A stretch of DNA of 19,341 nt from CAIYHK01 sp964638795 (GCA_964638795.1 CAZXAX010000039.1:1-19341); one strand, 5' to 3'. Shown: positions 1 to 8,235, counted from the stretch's first letter. Notes: generated by a model not told the origin, from the letters alone. Numbers and translations are program-made.

Positions 1-39
1 GTTGCCCAAGCCCAGCATCATGAAGTTCAAATGATCCAT
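1..39 (-). CDS. N-terminal fragment, probable branched-chain amino acid ABC permease (LivH-like)
   Basis: Only the first 13 codons lie inside the window; they read MDHLNFMMLGLGN on the minus strand and run off the left edge. The start ATG is at 37-39. A G-rich stretch (GGGGTCGGGG) sits just upstream and could serve as a ribosome binding site. Many LivH-type inner-membrane permeases begin with a similar short hydrophobic leader ending in LGLG, followed by a GAVYA-type membrane segment; that is the basis of the name. The fragment is too short to be sure. It lies 121 bases downstream of the sulfate-activation genes on the same strand and need not belong to their operon. Confidence 0.4.
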   Translation of the reverse strand, partial: MDHLNFMMLGLGN

Positions 40-160
40 TTACCCCGACCCCTATATATGGACTCGAAGATGCTTCGCCACTGGCGCTGCTCCCCCGTTT
101 TGAAAAATAGTAACCCAATAAAAGGTCGTCGGTCACTAAGCCCGGGAAGGATTGGATTAA

Positions 161-2068
161 CTACAGGCTCAAGAATCCAGAATCTCGGAGGTGGGCAATC
201 ACAATGTCCGCAGCTTCTTCGGCGCTGGTTACCGTTGAGTCAATTCGGATTTCCGGCTTCTCAGGTCGCTCATATGGCGAATCAATTCCTGTGAAATTCT
301 TGAGTTCACCTTGGCGAGCCTTTTTATACAGGCCCTTCGGATCACGTTGCTCGGCCACTTCTATCGGTGTGTCAACGAAGACCTCAATGAATTCTCCTTC
401 GGCGAGGCGCTCACGTGCCAGACGACGCTCGGCACGGAACGGCGAGATGAATGAAACCAGCACAATCAATCCGGCATCAACCATCAATCCAGACACTTCG
501 GCAACACGTCGAATGTTTTCGACACGATCTTCTTCTGTGAAACCAAGGTCGCGGTTCAAACCGTGGCGCACATTATCGCCATCAAGCATGTAGGTATGAC
601 GACCCATTTGGTGCAGTTTTCGCTCAACGATGTTGGCAATTGTTGATTTTCCGGAGCCAGATAGGCCTGTGAACCAAACAACTCCTGGCTTTTGGCCCTT
701 CATTGATGCGTGCGCCTCTTTATTGACCTCAATCGCTTGCCAATGGACATTGTCAGCGCGACGCAAAGCAAAGTCAATCATTCCAGCACCAACAGTTGTG
801 TTGGTCATGCGGTCAATGATCACGAAGCCACCCATGTCGCGGTTGTCTCTGTACGCGTCAAAGGCGACGGGTCGGTCAAAACTGATGTTGCACACGCCTA
901 TCTCGTTCAGAGCAAGAGTCTTGGTTGCGGTGTGCTCAAGCGTGTTCACATTCACCTTGTACTTGGGATGCGTAACGGTGATCCCGACAGTACGTGTGCC
1001 GATTTTGGCAAGGTACGGGCGCCCGGGGAGCATCTCATGCTCCGCCATCCAAACTATGTGCGCCTCAAACTGGTCAGCAACGGCGGGTGGATTATTGGAA
1101 ATCGAAATTACATCACCACGACTGATGTCAATTTCATCCGTGAGTGTGAGAGTTACCGATTGTCCCGCGAATGCTTCGTCCAGATCTCCACTAAACGTGA
1201 CAATGCGCTCCACATCACTTTCCTGCCCAGAGGGAAGCACACGTATCCGGTCGCCGGGGCGAATGATCCCACTCAGGATCTGCCCAGAAAAACCTCTGAA
1301 ATCAAGATCGGGTCGATTCACCCACTGCACAGGCATACGGAATGGCGAATGTTGCAAAGCGTCTTCGATCTCAACGGTTTCAAGATGAGCAACGAGGGTT
1401 GGCCCGTGATACCAAGGTGTGTGAGGCGAGGGCTCAACGATGTTGTCGCCCTTAAGCGCCGACATCGGGATGCATTGAATATCGGTTAGGCCAATTTCAG
1501 CTGCAAATGCGCGGTATTCAGTCTCAATATCGTCGTAGACCTTTTTCGAGTAATCAACAAGGTCAAGTTTGTTGATCGCCAAGACGATTTTACGAATACC
1601 AAGTAGCGAAACCAGATAACTGTGGCGCCGAGTTTGAGTGAGCACACCTTTACGGGCATCGATCATCACTACTGCCAATTCAGCAGTCGATGCACCAGTC
1701 ACCATGTTGCGTGTGTACTGCTCGTGGCCTGGCGTGTCGGCCACGATGAACTTTCTGCGCTCAGTTGAGAAAAATCGGTACGCCACATCGATTGTGATGC
1801 CTTGCTCGCGTTCAGCCGCAAGTCCGTCAACAAGGAGTGCGAAATCGAGATCTCCGCCTTGGGTGCCCACCTTTTTGGAATCGGCCTCGAGTGCGGCCAT
1901 GTGATCTTCGAACACGAGTTTTGACTCATAGAGGAGCCGTCCGATGAGAGTGCTCTTGCCGTCATCCACGCTTCCGCAGGTGATGAACCGCAACATGGAC
2001 TTTTTCTCGTGCGCATGAAGGTACGCCTCGATATCGGTAGCGATCAGGTCTTCCATTGCGTGAGCCAT
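161..2068 (-). CDS. cysNC: CysN-CysC fusion: sulfate adenylyltransferase GTPase subunit / APS kinase
   Basis: This 635-residue protein fuses two steps of sulfate assimilation. The N-terminal part (about 1-440) is the GTPase subunit of ATP sulfurylase: P-loop GSVDDGKST at 32-40, the DTPGHEQ G3 motif at 111-117 and NKLD at 166-169, followed by EF-Tu-like beta-barrel domains. The C-terminal part (about 450-635) is APS kinase: P-loop GLSGSGKST at 468-476, LDGDNVRHGLNRDLGF at 495-510, and the RDPKGLYKKA and FTGIDSPYE motifs. With CysD it turns sulfate, ATP and GTP into APS, and its kinase domain phosphorylates APS to PAPS in the cytoplasm. Its ATG shares one base with the cysD stop (TAATG), so the two are translationally coupled. 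The fusion is the usual actinobacterial arrangement. All nucleotide motifs look intact. Confidence 0.97.
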   Translation of the reverse strand: MAHAMEDLIATDIEAYLHAHEKKSMLRFITCGSVDDGKSTLIGRLLYESKLVFEDHMAALEADSKKVGTQGGDLDFALLVDGLAAEREQGITIDVAYRFFSTERRKFIVADTPGHEQYTRNMVTGASTAELAVVMIDARKGVLTQTRRHSYLVSLLGIRKIVLAINKLDLVDYSKKVYDDIETEYRAFAAEIGLTDIQCIPMSALKGDNIVEPSPHTPWYHGPTLVAHLETVEIEDALQHSPFRMPVQWVNRPDLDFRGFSGQILSGIIRPGDRIRVLPSGQESDVERIVTFSGDLDEAFAGQSVTLTLTDEIDISRGDVISISNNPPAVADQFEAHIVWMAEHEMLPGRPYLAKIGTRTVGITVTHPKYKVNVNTLEHTATKTLALNEIGVCNISFDRPVAFDAYRDNRDMGGFVIIDRMTNTTVGAGMIDFALRRADNVHWQAIEVNKEAHASMKGQKPGVVWFTGLSGSGKSTIANIVERKLHQMGRHTYMLDGDNVRHGLNRDLGFTEEDRVENIRRVAEVSGLMVDAGLIVLVSFISPFRAERRLARERLAEGEFIEVFVDTPIEVAEQRDPKGLYKKARQGELKNFTGIDSPYERPEKPEIRIDSTVTSAEEAADIVIAHLRDSGFLSL

Positions 2069-2967
2069 TAGAAGTACCCCTCCTGCTTCTTCTTCTCCAT
2101 GGAACCCGCTGAGTCGTGGTCAATCACTCGACCTTGGCGCTCTGAAGTGGTGGTTAGCAGCATCTCTTGGATGATCTGCGGCAACGTGCTCGCTTCACTC
2201 TCCACCGCGCCGGTCAATGGGTAACAGCCAAGTGTGCGGAATCGAACGCTCTTCATCATTGGCTTCTCACCAGGATGCAGGCGCATCCGATCGTCATCAA
2301 CCATGATCAGAGTGCCGTCGCGTTCCACGACTGGACGTTTCTCCGCAAAGTAAAGCGGCACGATCGGTATTTGTTCGAGATAGATGTACTGCCAGATGTC
2401 AAGCTCGGTCCAGTTTGATAGCGGGAATACTCGAATGCTTTCGCCCTTGGTGCGGCGCACGTTGTAGAGATGCCACAACTCGGGGCGCTGCTGTTTCGGA
2501 TCCCAGCGATGCTGTTCAGAACGAATTGAGAACACTCGCTCTTTTGCACGTGATTTCTCCTCGTCACGGCGCGCACCACCAAATGCGGCGTCAAAACCCC
2601 ACTTATCAAGTGCCTGCTTTAGGCCCTCGGTCTTCCACATATCAGTATGAGTTGAAGAACCATGATCGAATGGATTGATACCAAGGCGCACGCACTCGGG
2701 ATTTTGGTACACCAATAATTCAGCATCAGCCTCTTTGACCATCCGCGCCCGGAATTCGTACATCGCCTGAAACTTCCAGGTCGTGTCAACGTGCAACAAC
2801 GGGAACGGAAGTTTGGACGGAAAGAACGCCTTACGGGCAAGATGCAGCATCACCGCCGAGTCTTTGCCAACGGAGTAAAGCATCACCGGATTTTCACTCT
2901 CGGCGACAGCCTCGCGCATGATGTGAATGCTCTCGGCTTCGAGGCGCTGCAGATGGGTCAGATTCAA
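2068..2967 (-). CDS. cysD: Sulfate adenylyltransferase subunit 2
   Basis: This 299-residue PP-loop ATP pyrophosphatase forms the catalytic core of ATP sulfurylase with the CysN half of the next gene, adenylating sulfate to APS. The PP-loop YSVGKDSAVMLHLARKAF starts at residue 31; FPLLHVDTTWKF and the C-terminal R-rich segments match the family closely along the full length. The start is TTG at 2965-2967: it gives the N-terminus MNLTHLQRLEAESIHI, which aligns with known CysD proteins, and it has a GGAAG Shine-Dalgarno sequence seven bases upstream. It is the first gene of a two-gene operon. No downstream PAPS reductase or transporter is visible in the window. Confidence 0.97.
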   Translation of the reverse strand: MNLTHLQRLEAESIHIMREAVAESENPVMLYSVGKDSAVMLHLARKAFFPSKLPFPLLHVDTTWKFQAMYEFRARMVKEADAELLVYQNPECVRLGINPFDHGSSTHTDMWKTEGLKQALDKWGFDAAFGGARRDEEKSRAKERVFSIRSEQHRWDPKQQRPELWHLYNVRRTKGESIRVFPLSNWTELDIWQYIYLEQIPIVPLYFAEKRPVVERDGTLIMVDDDRMRLHPGEKPMMKSVRFRTLGCYPLTGAVESEASTLPQIIQEMLLTTTSERQGRVIDHDSAGSMEKKKQEGYF

Positions 2968-3019
2968 GATGGGGCTTCCTTATCGGGGCAAAGTCAATTC
3001 CTGACCAAGTCGCTCAGGT

Positions 3020-3047
3020 ATCGTATCGCTTCCTTCAATGTTGTCCC
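3020..3047 (-). promoter_or_regulatory. Possible cysD promoter
   Basis: The 117-base gap between the corA stop and the cysD start holds no gene. On the minus strand it contains GGGACA (3042-3047), 16 bases, then TACGAT (3020-3025), which could be -35 and -10 elements about 50 bases before the cysD TTG. A weak CCTGA/TCAGG inverted repeat lies just downstream. The match is only moderate and this is a guess from spacing. Confidence 0.25.
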
Positions 3048-3084
3048 ATTCACCCCGCGATTACTGGTTTCTACTGAAATTGGT

Positions 3085-4125
3085 TCAAATCCAACGACGC
3101 CTGCGGAAGAACCAGACCTGGCCGATGGTCACGAGCAAGATGAGGCCCCAGGAAAACAGATAGCCGTAGTCCCAATCAGTTTCCGGCAATTGATCAAAGT
3201 TCTGGCCATATAGGCCGACGATGAACGTGGGCACCAGCATGATCGATGCAATAGCGCCAGTAAACCTGCTTGCGGCAACGGTCTCCTCGGCACGAAGTTG
3301 TTTCAGATAATCAATCAGATGTGTCAACCGATCATCAATGTCATTAACGACAGACGTGGCATGACGCGCATCAACAAACAGGTCGGAAATGAAAATCTCA
3401 AGATCGCGAGCAAATAGTTGGCGTTGGCTGCCCGATGCTTCCGTCTTTAGATCAATGATGTCAGTTGCAAGCTGATTCAACACGGTCTCAGTTTCAACAA
3501 TTACACGGCGCATGAGCGGCAATTCACGCCGCAAACGTGCCACGGATTCTCGCTGCTCTTGAGCAGCGCGATGAAGCGCGCGTCGTTGACGATGCGACAT
3601 GGTGTGCATGTCTGACAACACGTCACCATCAGCACTGCCATATTGTCCGATCGTTGCGGAAATTTCATATACGACATCTGCGAAGTTTTCGACGTCATTC
3701 AGCAACTGCTTTACCACTGTCTTTAGCGTGCGCACAATTGACTGACCGCCGGCGTCGTTATTCCCCGCAAAAATTTTCGCCGACGAAGACAGCTCAAATA
3801 ATTCAGGCCATCCCGCAGTGCTGGTCTCGGTGCGACTGAACGCACCAAAAATCTCTTCGTGTGTAGCAATGAAGACCAATTCGTCAAACTGGGCAAAAGT
3901 ATCTTTGGTATTTGAGGGAATGTAGAGGATTCCAAACAAGTAGCCATCGTGTTCTTCTATCCGCGGAAATGGATCGTCGGCGATGCCCGAACCATCGAGC
4001 AGGTGATGCTTTGCAATCCAGTGAAGACCTATCTTGTTGCGAATTTCAAATTCAGAGATTTCTGTTTCTATTTCCCCTATTGAAGATTGTTCGCGGTCAA
4101 TCCAGGAGTATGAAGCATTGCTCAT
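3085..4125 (-). CDS. CorA-family divalent cation channel with a GQN signature
   Basis: A 346-residue CorA-like (2-TM GxN family) protein. The long N-terminal cytoplasmic region (1-285) is acidic and helix-rich, ending in the long helix that leads into TM1 (about 286-306). The pore signature that follows reads GLYGQNF at 304-310, where classical Mg2+ transporters have YGMNF; the external loop DQLPETDW and TM2 (about 321-340) ending in a basic RRRRW tail are typical. The family forms homopentameric channels for Mg2+ or other divalent metals in the inner membrane. The Met-to-Gln change in the signature makes the substrate uncertain, so no symbol is given. No Shine-Dalgarno is seen; a TAAGAT hexamer 7 bases before the ATG suggests a leaderless start. 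It lies 36 bases after the RTX gene. Confidence 0.88.
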   Translation of the reverse strand: MSNASYSWIDREQSSIGEIETEISEFEIRNKIGLHWIAKHHLLDGSGIADDPFPRIEEHDGYLFGILYIPSNTKDTFAQFDELVFIATHEEIFGAFSRTETSTAGWPELFELSSSAKIFAGNNDAGGQSIVRTLKTVVKQLLNDVENFADVVYEISATIGQYGSADGDVLSDMHTMSHRQRRALHRAAQEQRESVARLRRELPLMRRVIVETETVLNQLATDIIDLKTEASGSQRQLFARDLEIFISDLFVDARHATSVVNDIDDRLTHLIDYLKQLRAEETVAASRFTGAIASIMLVPTFIVGLYGQNFDQLPETDWDYGYLFSWGLILLVTIGQVWFFRRRRWI

Positions 4126-4132
4126 AATACGA

Positions 4133-4138
4133 ATCTTA
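4133..4138 (-). promoter_or_regulatory. -10-like hexamer for the corA-family gene
   Basis: TAAGAT on the minus strand lies 7 bases before the ATG at 4125. This spacing would place transcription initiation at or near the start codon, giving a leaderless mRNA independent of the upstream RTX gene. No clear -35 element is seen. Confidence 0.35.
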
Positions 4139-4161
4139 AATTCTCCACGATGCCTTGGCTG

Positions 4162-5220
4162 TCAACAGCCTTTAGGTCGTGCAAGGGATCCTGGCTGGAG
4201 ACACGAATTAACCACAGTAAAACCTGCCTCCAAATCGGTACCAATGATTCCAGGTGAGTAGATCGTTGTTATACCCGCACTTCCATCGACGATTTCTATT
4301 TCGGTGACTGTGTACTCATCTTCAAAAAATGAGTTGAGCACCTTGAAATGCATTTTGTAGCGACCGGAGAAAACTGAACCATTTATTCGACAAGACCAGG
4401 AAACTGTGTCGGCAGGATCTTCATCACGACCATCGCATTCGTTCCATGCATAAAGCGTGAGCACTATGGGCGCATTGGTAACTCTACCTGTGAGAAGAAT
4501 TTGGATCGTAGTGATTCCCGAACCAGCATCGACACCATCAATAAATAACATCTGATCCTGACCCACAAGCGAGACATCTAAATTCGCTTGCGAAAAACGA
4601 ATATCACCCACAGATGATGGTCGATTGTCATCTATGCAGCTACGCCGTACTTCCGTTAATGCAACTTGGCAGTGATTAGGTCCCAAGGAATCATTGACCC
4701 GATCTCGGCCCGCCCAGCCATTGAACCAATCATGCTCAGCACCGCCGTCCATTTGGTCATCTCCTGGACCACCATCAATCCAGTCTTGGCCCGTTCCGCC
4801 GCTGAAGGTGTCACTCCCTTCACCGCCAAAGAGCTGATCACTATCGGCATTGCCATTGATGATGTCTGGTCCGTCGCCACCATCAATAGCGTCGTTGCCA
4901 GGTCCACCGTTGAGGCGGTCTGGATCTTCGTCACCAGACAAAGTGTCACGACCTCGATCGCCGAAAAGGGTGTCCGTTCCTAAACCACCGTAAATCAGGT
5001 CATGTCCGGGCCCACCCAGAATGAGATCATCACCGGCTCTGCCATCGATGTAATCATCTCCACCGAGTCCACAAATAACGTCGTTATTCGTTGTCCCACG
5101 CAGAGTGTCATTCGCCGGAGTTCCCACGATGGTGCATGCCGGCACCGCTGAAGTAACTCCATGCGGAACGAAACCCACAAGCGACACAATGCAAATTGCC
5201 GAGAATGTTTTGCTTATCAA
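4162..5220 (-). CDS. Secreted RTX calcium-binding repeat protein (one C-terminal module)
   Basis: A 352-residue exported protein. Residues 1-25 form a Sec-type signal peptide (hydrophobic core then TSA). Residues about 32-178 are hemolysin-type RTX nonapeptides of the GGxGxDxxx form (for example GGLGTDTLFGDRGRDTLSG and GGPGNDAIDGGDGPD), which fold into Ca2+-binding parallel beta-rolls. A cysteine pair (C184, C195) closes this region. Residues about 212-336 form a beta-rich module with DAGSGI, a central SCRINGSVFSG and a C-terminal LEAGFTV, resembling the triplicated module of the larger RTX protein at 12191-14026. The start is TTG at 5218-5220 with GTAGG eight bases upstream, overlapping the stop codon of the LLM gene 9 bases away, so the two are probably co-translated. 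No type I secretion genes are nearby. The specific function is unknown; surface or matrix binding is inferred. Confidence 0.85.
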   Translation of the reverse strand: MISKTFSAICIVSLVGFVPHGVTSAVPACTIVGTPANDTLRGTTNNDVICGLGGDDYIDGRAGDDLILGGPGHDLIYGGLGTDTLFGDRGRDTLSGDEDPDRLNGGPGNDAIDGGDGPDIINGNADSDQLFGGEGSDTFSGGTGQDWIDGGPGDDQMDGGAEHDWFNGWAGRDRVNDSLGPNHCQVALTEVRRSCIDDNRPSSVGDIRFSQANLDVSLVGQDQMLFIDGVDAGSGITTIQILLTGRVTNAPIVLTLYAWNECDGRDEDPADTVSWSCRINGSVFSGRYKMHFKVLNSFFEDEYTVTEIEIVDGSAGITTIYSPGIIGTDLEAGFTVVNSCLQPGSLARPKGC

Positions 5221-5229
5221 AGGCGGGAC

Positions 5230-6177
5230 CTACCTTGAACTAGTTGGAGTGAATTCACGCTTCATTGCCGGAATGATTCGCTCGACATACTCAGCAAGAA
5301 TTTCCTGATCCCAAGGTGGGCGTATCGCTACATTCAACATCTGAGCGCCAGCTTCAAAAAACTTCGCGACTTGCTCGACGGCATCTTCGGGGCGACCGTG
5401 CAGTGTGCCCTCAATTACTCGCTGTGCCGCTGGACCCCATTGGTCTTCCATCTTTTTACGCACCACTTTTGGATCATCATCAGATAACTCCCACATCAAG
5501 TTGATACTGCGCTCAACTTCGTTTGGATTGCGGCCGGCCTTCTCACACCAATTGTCAAGGATCGAATTGAGCTCGGCGTATTCCGCTGGTGGCACGTACG
5601 CAGCGTTCCAACCGTCCGCATAAGCGCCCGCCATGCGCAGAGTTTTGTTACGGCCGGTACCGCCGACCCAGATTGGAAGTCTCCCTAATGGTGCTGGATT
5701 CATCGCTGCATCAACCAGTTCAACACCCTCTCCGGAATGAGTAACCCTCACACCATTGCGCCATTCTTTGATCACTTGCAGTTGGTGTTCAAGGGTCCGC
5801 ATCCGCTCAGCGATCGGTGGAAAATAAACACCGAAGGCTTTCGCTTCCTGGTCATGCCATCCACTTCCCATACCCATCTCAAATCGACCGCCAGAAATAT
5901 GGTCAACTGAAACTGCACCCTTGGTGAGAATTCCAACGTTTCTATATTGGGAGCAAAAGACAAGACAGCCCAGGCGCGCATTTTTCGTATCTGCTGCCAG
6001 AGCGCCAAGCATTGAAAAGGCTTCATGATGCTCAATGGTGCCGTTAGCTGGCGGGGTCTCATAAATGTGGTCCCAGAGTGAAATCCAGTCAATGCCTGCG
6101 GAGTCCAACCATGTCCATAACTTTCGGAGCTCGGCCACTGAGGTGTTTTGGGGCCCGAGATGAATACCAAATTGCAT
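5230..6177 (-). CDS. LLM-class (luciferase-like) F420-dependent oxidoreductase
   Basis: A 315-residue TIM-barrel protein of the bacterial luciferase-like family. Visible hallmarks are the N-terminal strand MQFGIHLG, the WISLWDHIY segment, the LGCLVFCSQYRNVGILTKGAVSVDHISGGR block that lines the flavin site, the GMGSGWHDQEAKAFG motif and the PIWVGGTGRNKTLRMAGAYADGWN motif near residues 175-200. Family members in actinobacteria commonly use reduced F420, sometimes FMN, to reduce or oxygenate small substrates; the substrate here is not evident. It is divergent from the regulator at 6276 across 98 bases. Its ATG has no Shine-Dalgarno but a TAAAGT hexamer 6 bases upstream. It heads the LLM-RTX-CorA gene run. 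Confidence 0.9.
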   Translation of the reverse strand: MQFGIHLGPQNTSVAELRKLWTWLDSAGIDWISLWDHIYETPPANGTIEHHEAFSMLGALAADTKNARLGCLVFCSQYRNVGILTKGAVSVDHISGGRFEMGMGSGWHDQEAKAFGVYFPPIAERMRTLEHQLQVIKEWRNGVRVTHSGEGVELVDAAMNPAPLGRLPIWVGGTGRNKTLRMAGAYADGWNAAYVPPAEYAELNSILDNWCEKAGRNPNEVERSINLMWELSDDDPKVVRKKMEDQWGPAAQRVIEGTLHGRPEDAVEQVAKFFEAGAQMLNVAIRPPWDQEILAEYVERIIPAMKREFTPTSSR

Positions 6178-6183
6178 TTAGTG

Positions 6184-6189
6184 ACTTTA
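6184..6189 (-). promoter_or_regulatory. -10-like hexamer for the LLM oxidoreductase gene
   Basis: On the minus strand TAAAGT is followed by CACTAA and then ATG. The 6-base spacing fits a leaderless start. The same CACTAAATG string occurs at the start of the LRR gene at 15403. The remaining divergent intergenic DNA (6190-6264) shows no clear -35 element or operator. Confidence 0.4.
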
Positions 6190-6275
6190 GACCCGACATA
6201 TTCCCGATACGGTGAGAAGCATTCAATTGCGCTTGGTGCCGATAGCCGCTGCCAACGATTTGCTGGAGGTAAGCA

Positions 6276-6911
6276 ATGAATATTCTGCTGTGCGAAACCG
6301 CACAATCACCTTTACAAAATATGGCCGCGCTCTTGAATGACGCCCCAGATGTGAAGGTCGTAGCAGTAGCGCGAACTGGTCGCGAGGCACTTAAGGCTCT
6401 GAATAGCGAGCCTATTGACCTTTCAATTCACTCTGAAGACACGGTTGACCTTGCACGATTTATTCGCCACGAACTTCGCGATGAAGTGGCAGAATTAGTT
6501 TCTCGAGTGGTGGCTGCAGAGGCCCCCACCACCCCATTGATTGTCAAGGCACACCAACTTGGCTTTGATGGCATATTGACAGTTCCCCGATCCTCGGCAG
6601 AACTAACCGCAGAACTGAAAGCTGTACTTGCCCGACAAAATTTGTTGTCGGAGCACCCGATTATTAAGTCACTTGACCTGAGCCCTGGTGCCCTTGATCG
6701 ACGCCTGCAATATGCAAATCCGGTTGAAATTGGAATTGCAGATCTGATGGGAATTGGTTTAACCGACCAAGACATTTCCGCTGCGATGCAATTGAGCTTG
6801 CAAAGTGTTCGCAATCACATTGAATCACTTCTGAGTGCCAATGACTTGTCTAACCGCACACAATTGGCCGTCCTGCGGGCGATTGATTGGTCGATTCCCG
6901 ACTTCGCGTAG
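6276..6911 (+). CDS. LuxR/NarL-type regulator with a degenerate receiver domain
   Basis: A 211-residue protein with response-regulator layout. Residues 1-120 resemble a receiver fold (strand MNILLCET, then helix, VKVVAVARTGREALKAL, and GFDGILTVPRSSAELTAELKAVL at the end), but the catalytic positions are missing: the usual acidic pair after strand 1 reads ET, the expected phospho-acceptor in IDLSIHSED is Ser or His, and the conserved Lys near 104 is replaced by PR. Residues about 150-205 form a LuxR-type DNA-binding helix-turn-helix (GIGLTDQDISAAMQLSLQSVRNHIESLL, then NRTQLAVL). It probably binds DNA in a phosphorylation-independent way or senses another signal. The start is well supported by GGAGG at 6265-6269. 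No sensor kinase is nearby. A small unknown gene follows 27 bases downstream. Confidence 0.85.
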   Translation: MNILLCETAQSPLQNMAALLNDAPDVKVVAVARTGREALKALNSEPIDLSIHSEDTVDLARFIRHELRDEVAELVSRVVAAEAPTTPLIVKAHQLGFDGILTVPRSSAELTAELKAVLARQNLLSEHPIIKSLDLSPGALDRRLQYANPVEIGIADLMGIGLTDQDISAAMQLSLQSVRNHIESLLSANDLSNRTQLAVLRAIDWSIPDFA

Positions 6912-6938
6912 CGATGTCGAGCCGAATCGGTAACCAAA

Positions 6939-7214
6939 ATGCCTGAACCTGAATTCCGTATCCTCTCCGAATTATTGAGTGTCGAAGATTTCGTCGACGA
7001 CCCCGTCTTTACTGACGTAACCGATCATGGCGAGGTATATACGCGATATCGCATTACCCGATTTACTCACGAAGTATTTCACCACCCCGCACAATGGACT
7101 CATCTTGCGAATGTCACCCCAGAGCGTTCGCCCGGTATTGGAGTTGCAAAGCTACGAGTAATAGATCGGTCAATTGAAGAGTCCGAGGTGTCGCTGACAC
7201 AACTCGACGACTGA
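6939..7214 (+). CDS. Small hypothetical protein
   Basis: A 91-residue acidic protein that I do not recognise. No signal peptide, membrane segment or cysteine is visible. It has many D/E residues at its N-terminus (SVEDFVDDPVFTDVTDHGE) and a central YTRYRITRFTHEVFHHPAQW stretch rich in aromatic and His residues, which could form a small beta-sheet domain. It lies 27 bases after the LuxR-type regulator on the same strand and is convergent with the iron-transport ATPase gene 13 bases away. The ribosome binding site is weak (GGTAA about 9 bases before the ATG). Its existence rests on an open frame filling the space between two good genes; co-transcription with the regulator is inferred. Confidence 0.6.
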   Translation: MPEPEFRILSELLSVEDFVDDPVFTDVTDHGEVYTRYRITRFTHEVFHHPAQWTHLANVTPERSPGIGVAKLRVIDRSIEESEVSLTQLDD

Positions 7215-7227
7215 TCACTGTGGCTAT

Positions 7228-8235
7228 TTATTCATTGAACACCGCTGGCGTGCCCATTGCGCCAACACTTACAGCTTCGCCCACCGCCGGTATTGCACCC
7301 GCACTGATTCTGACCGTGACACGCTCGCCGTTTTCAAATCGCACGCCTACCGCAGCATCATGACCGTAGTAAGTGGTTGTTTCCACGCGGCCACGCACGC
7401 CATCACTTGTCAACTGCAATTGCTCGGGGCGGAACATCACGGTCACATTGCCATTGTCTTGCGTGTACGGAAGTTGACCAAGCACATGAGAAATTTGACC
7501 GCCAGATGCAACTCCGCGAACAAAATTCGCCTCGCCCACAAAGCCAGCCACCTGCTTGTTCTTCGGATTTTCATAAATCTCACGTGGGCTACCAGCTTGA
7601 GCAATACTTCCATCGAGCATCACGATCACGTGATCAGCAATCGACATTGCTTCTGATTGATCGTGGGTGACCATCACCGTTGTAGTGCCTGTCTTCCGGA
7701 GAATTGCGTGCACTTCATCACGAACTTCAATTCGCATTGCTGCATCAAGTGCCGAGAATGGCTCATCCATCAGCACCATTCGCGGCTCGGGCGCCAACGC
7801 TCGCGCTAGCGCAACTCTTTGCATCTGGCCACCAGAAATCTCATCTGGTCGCCTGTTGCCCAAACCGTGGAGACCCACAAGACGCAACATTTCTTCAACT
7901 CGTTGCTTGGCCCCACGGCGCAATCCAAACGCAACGTTTTCAGCAACCGTGAGGTGCGGGAACAGCGCGCCATCTTGGGGCACATAACCGATGCCACGTT
8001 TTTCGGGATTCAGCCGTGATTCGGTATTCGACACGCAAACGCCATCCATCAAGATTTCGCCAGTGGACGGTGAATCAAAACCGGCAATTAAACGCAAAAT
8101 CGTGGTTTTGCCCTGGCCCGAAGGCCCAACAATCGCCGCAATTTCTCCATGACCAATCGTGAATGAAATCTGGTCAAAGATCTGAGTTGCGCCGAATGTC
8201 TTGCTCACATTGCAAAGTTCAAGTGCGCCACTCAC
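7228..8235 (-). CDS. fbpC: Fe(III) ABC transporter ATP-binding protein
   Basis: A 335-residue ATPase of the iron/polyamine/sulfate importer group. Walker A is GPSGQGKTT at 37-45, the Q-loop is VPQDGALFPHLTV near 85-97, the signature is ISGGQMQRVALARAL at 133-147, Walker B is VLMDEPFSALD at 154-164 and the switch His is at 191 (VTHDQSEAM). A C-terminal regulatory beta domain (about 240-335, with MFRPEQLQL) is the TOBE-like extension normal for FbpC. It powers ferric iron import with the permease and binding protein encoded just upstream. The start is GTG at 8233-8235, overlapping the permease stop by four bases (GTGA), so translation is coupled. It is the last gene of the three-gene operon. 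Confidence 0.93.
   Translation of the reverse strand: MSGALELCNVSKTFGATQIFDQISFTIGHGEIAAIVGPSGQGKTTILRLIAGFDSPSTGEILMDGVCVSNTESRLNPEKRGIGYVPQDGALFPHLTVAENVAFGLRRGAKQRVEEMLRLVGLHGLGNRRPDEISGGQMQRVALARALAPEPRMVLMDEPFSALDAAMRIEVRDEVHAILRKTGTTTVMVTHDQSEAMSIADHVIVMLDGSIAQAGSPREIYENPKNKQVAGFVGEANFVRGVASGGQISHVLGQLPYTQDNGNVTVMFRPEQLQLTSDGVRGRVETTTYYGHDAAVGVRFENGERVTVRISAGAIPAVGEAVSVGAMGTPAVFNE

Noticed and set aside
1..160. tRNA or riboswitch in the left intergenic region
   Set aside because: No cloverleaf, T-loop consensus or conserved aptamer core could be found; only a short minus-strand gene start is supported.
630..1489. Two long plus-strand ORFs (252 and 259 codons) opposite cysNC
   Set aside because: They lie fully antisense to a strongly conserved enzyme, overlap each other in different frames and have no recognisable domain or ribosome binding site.
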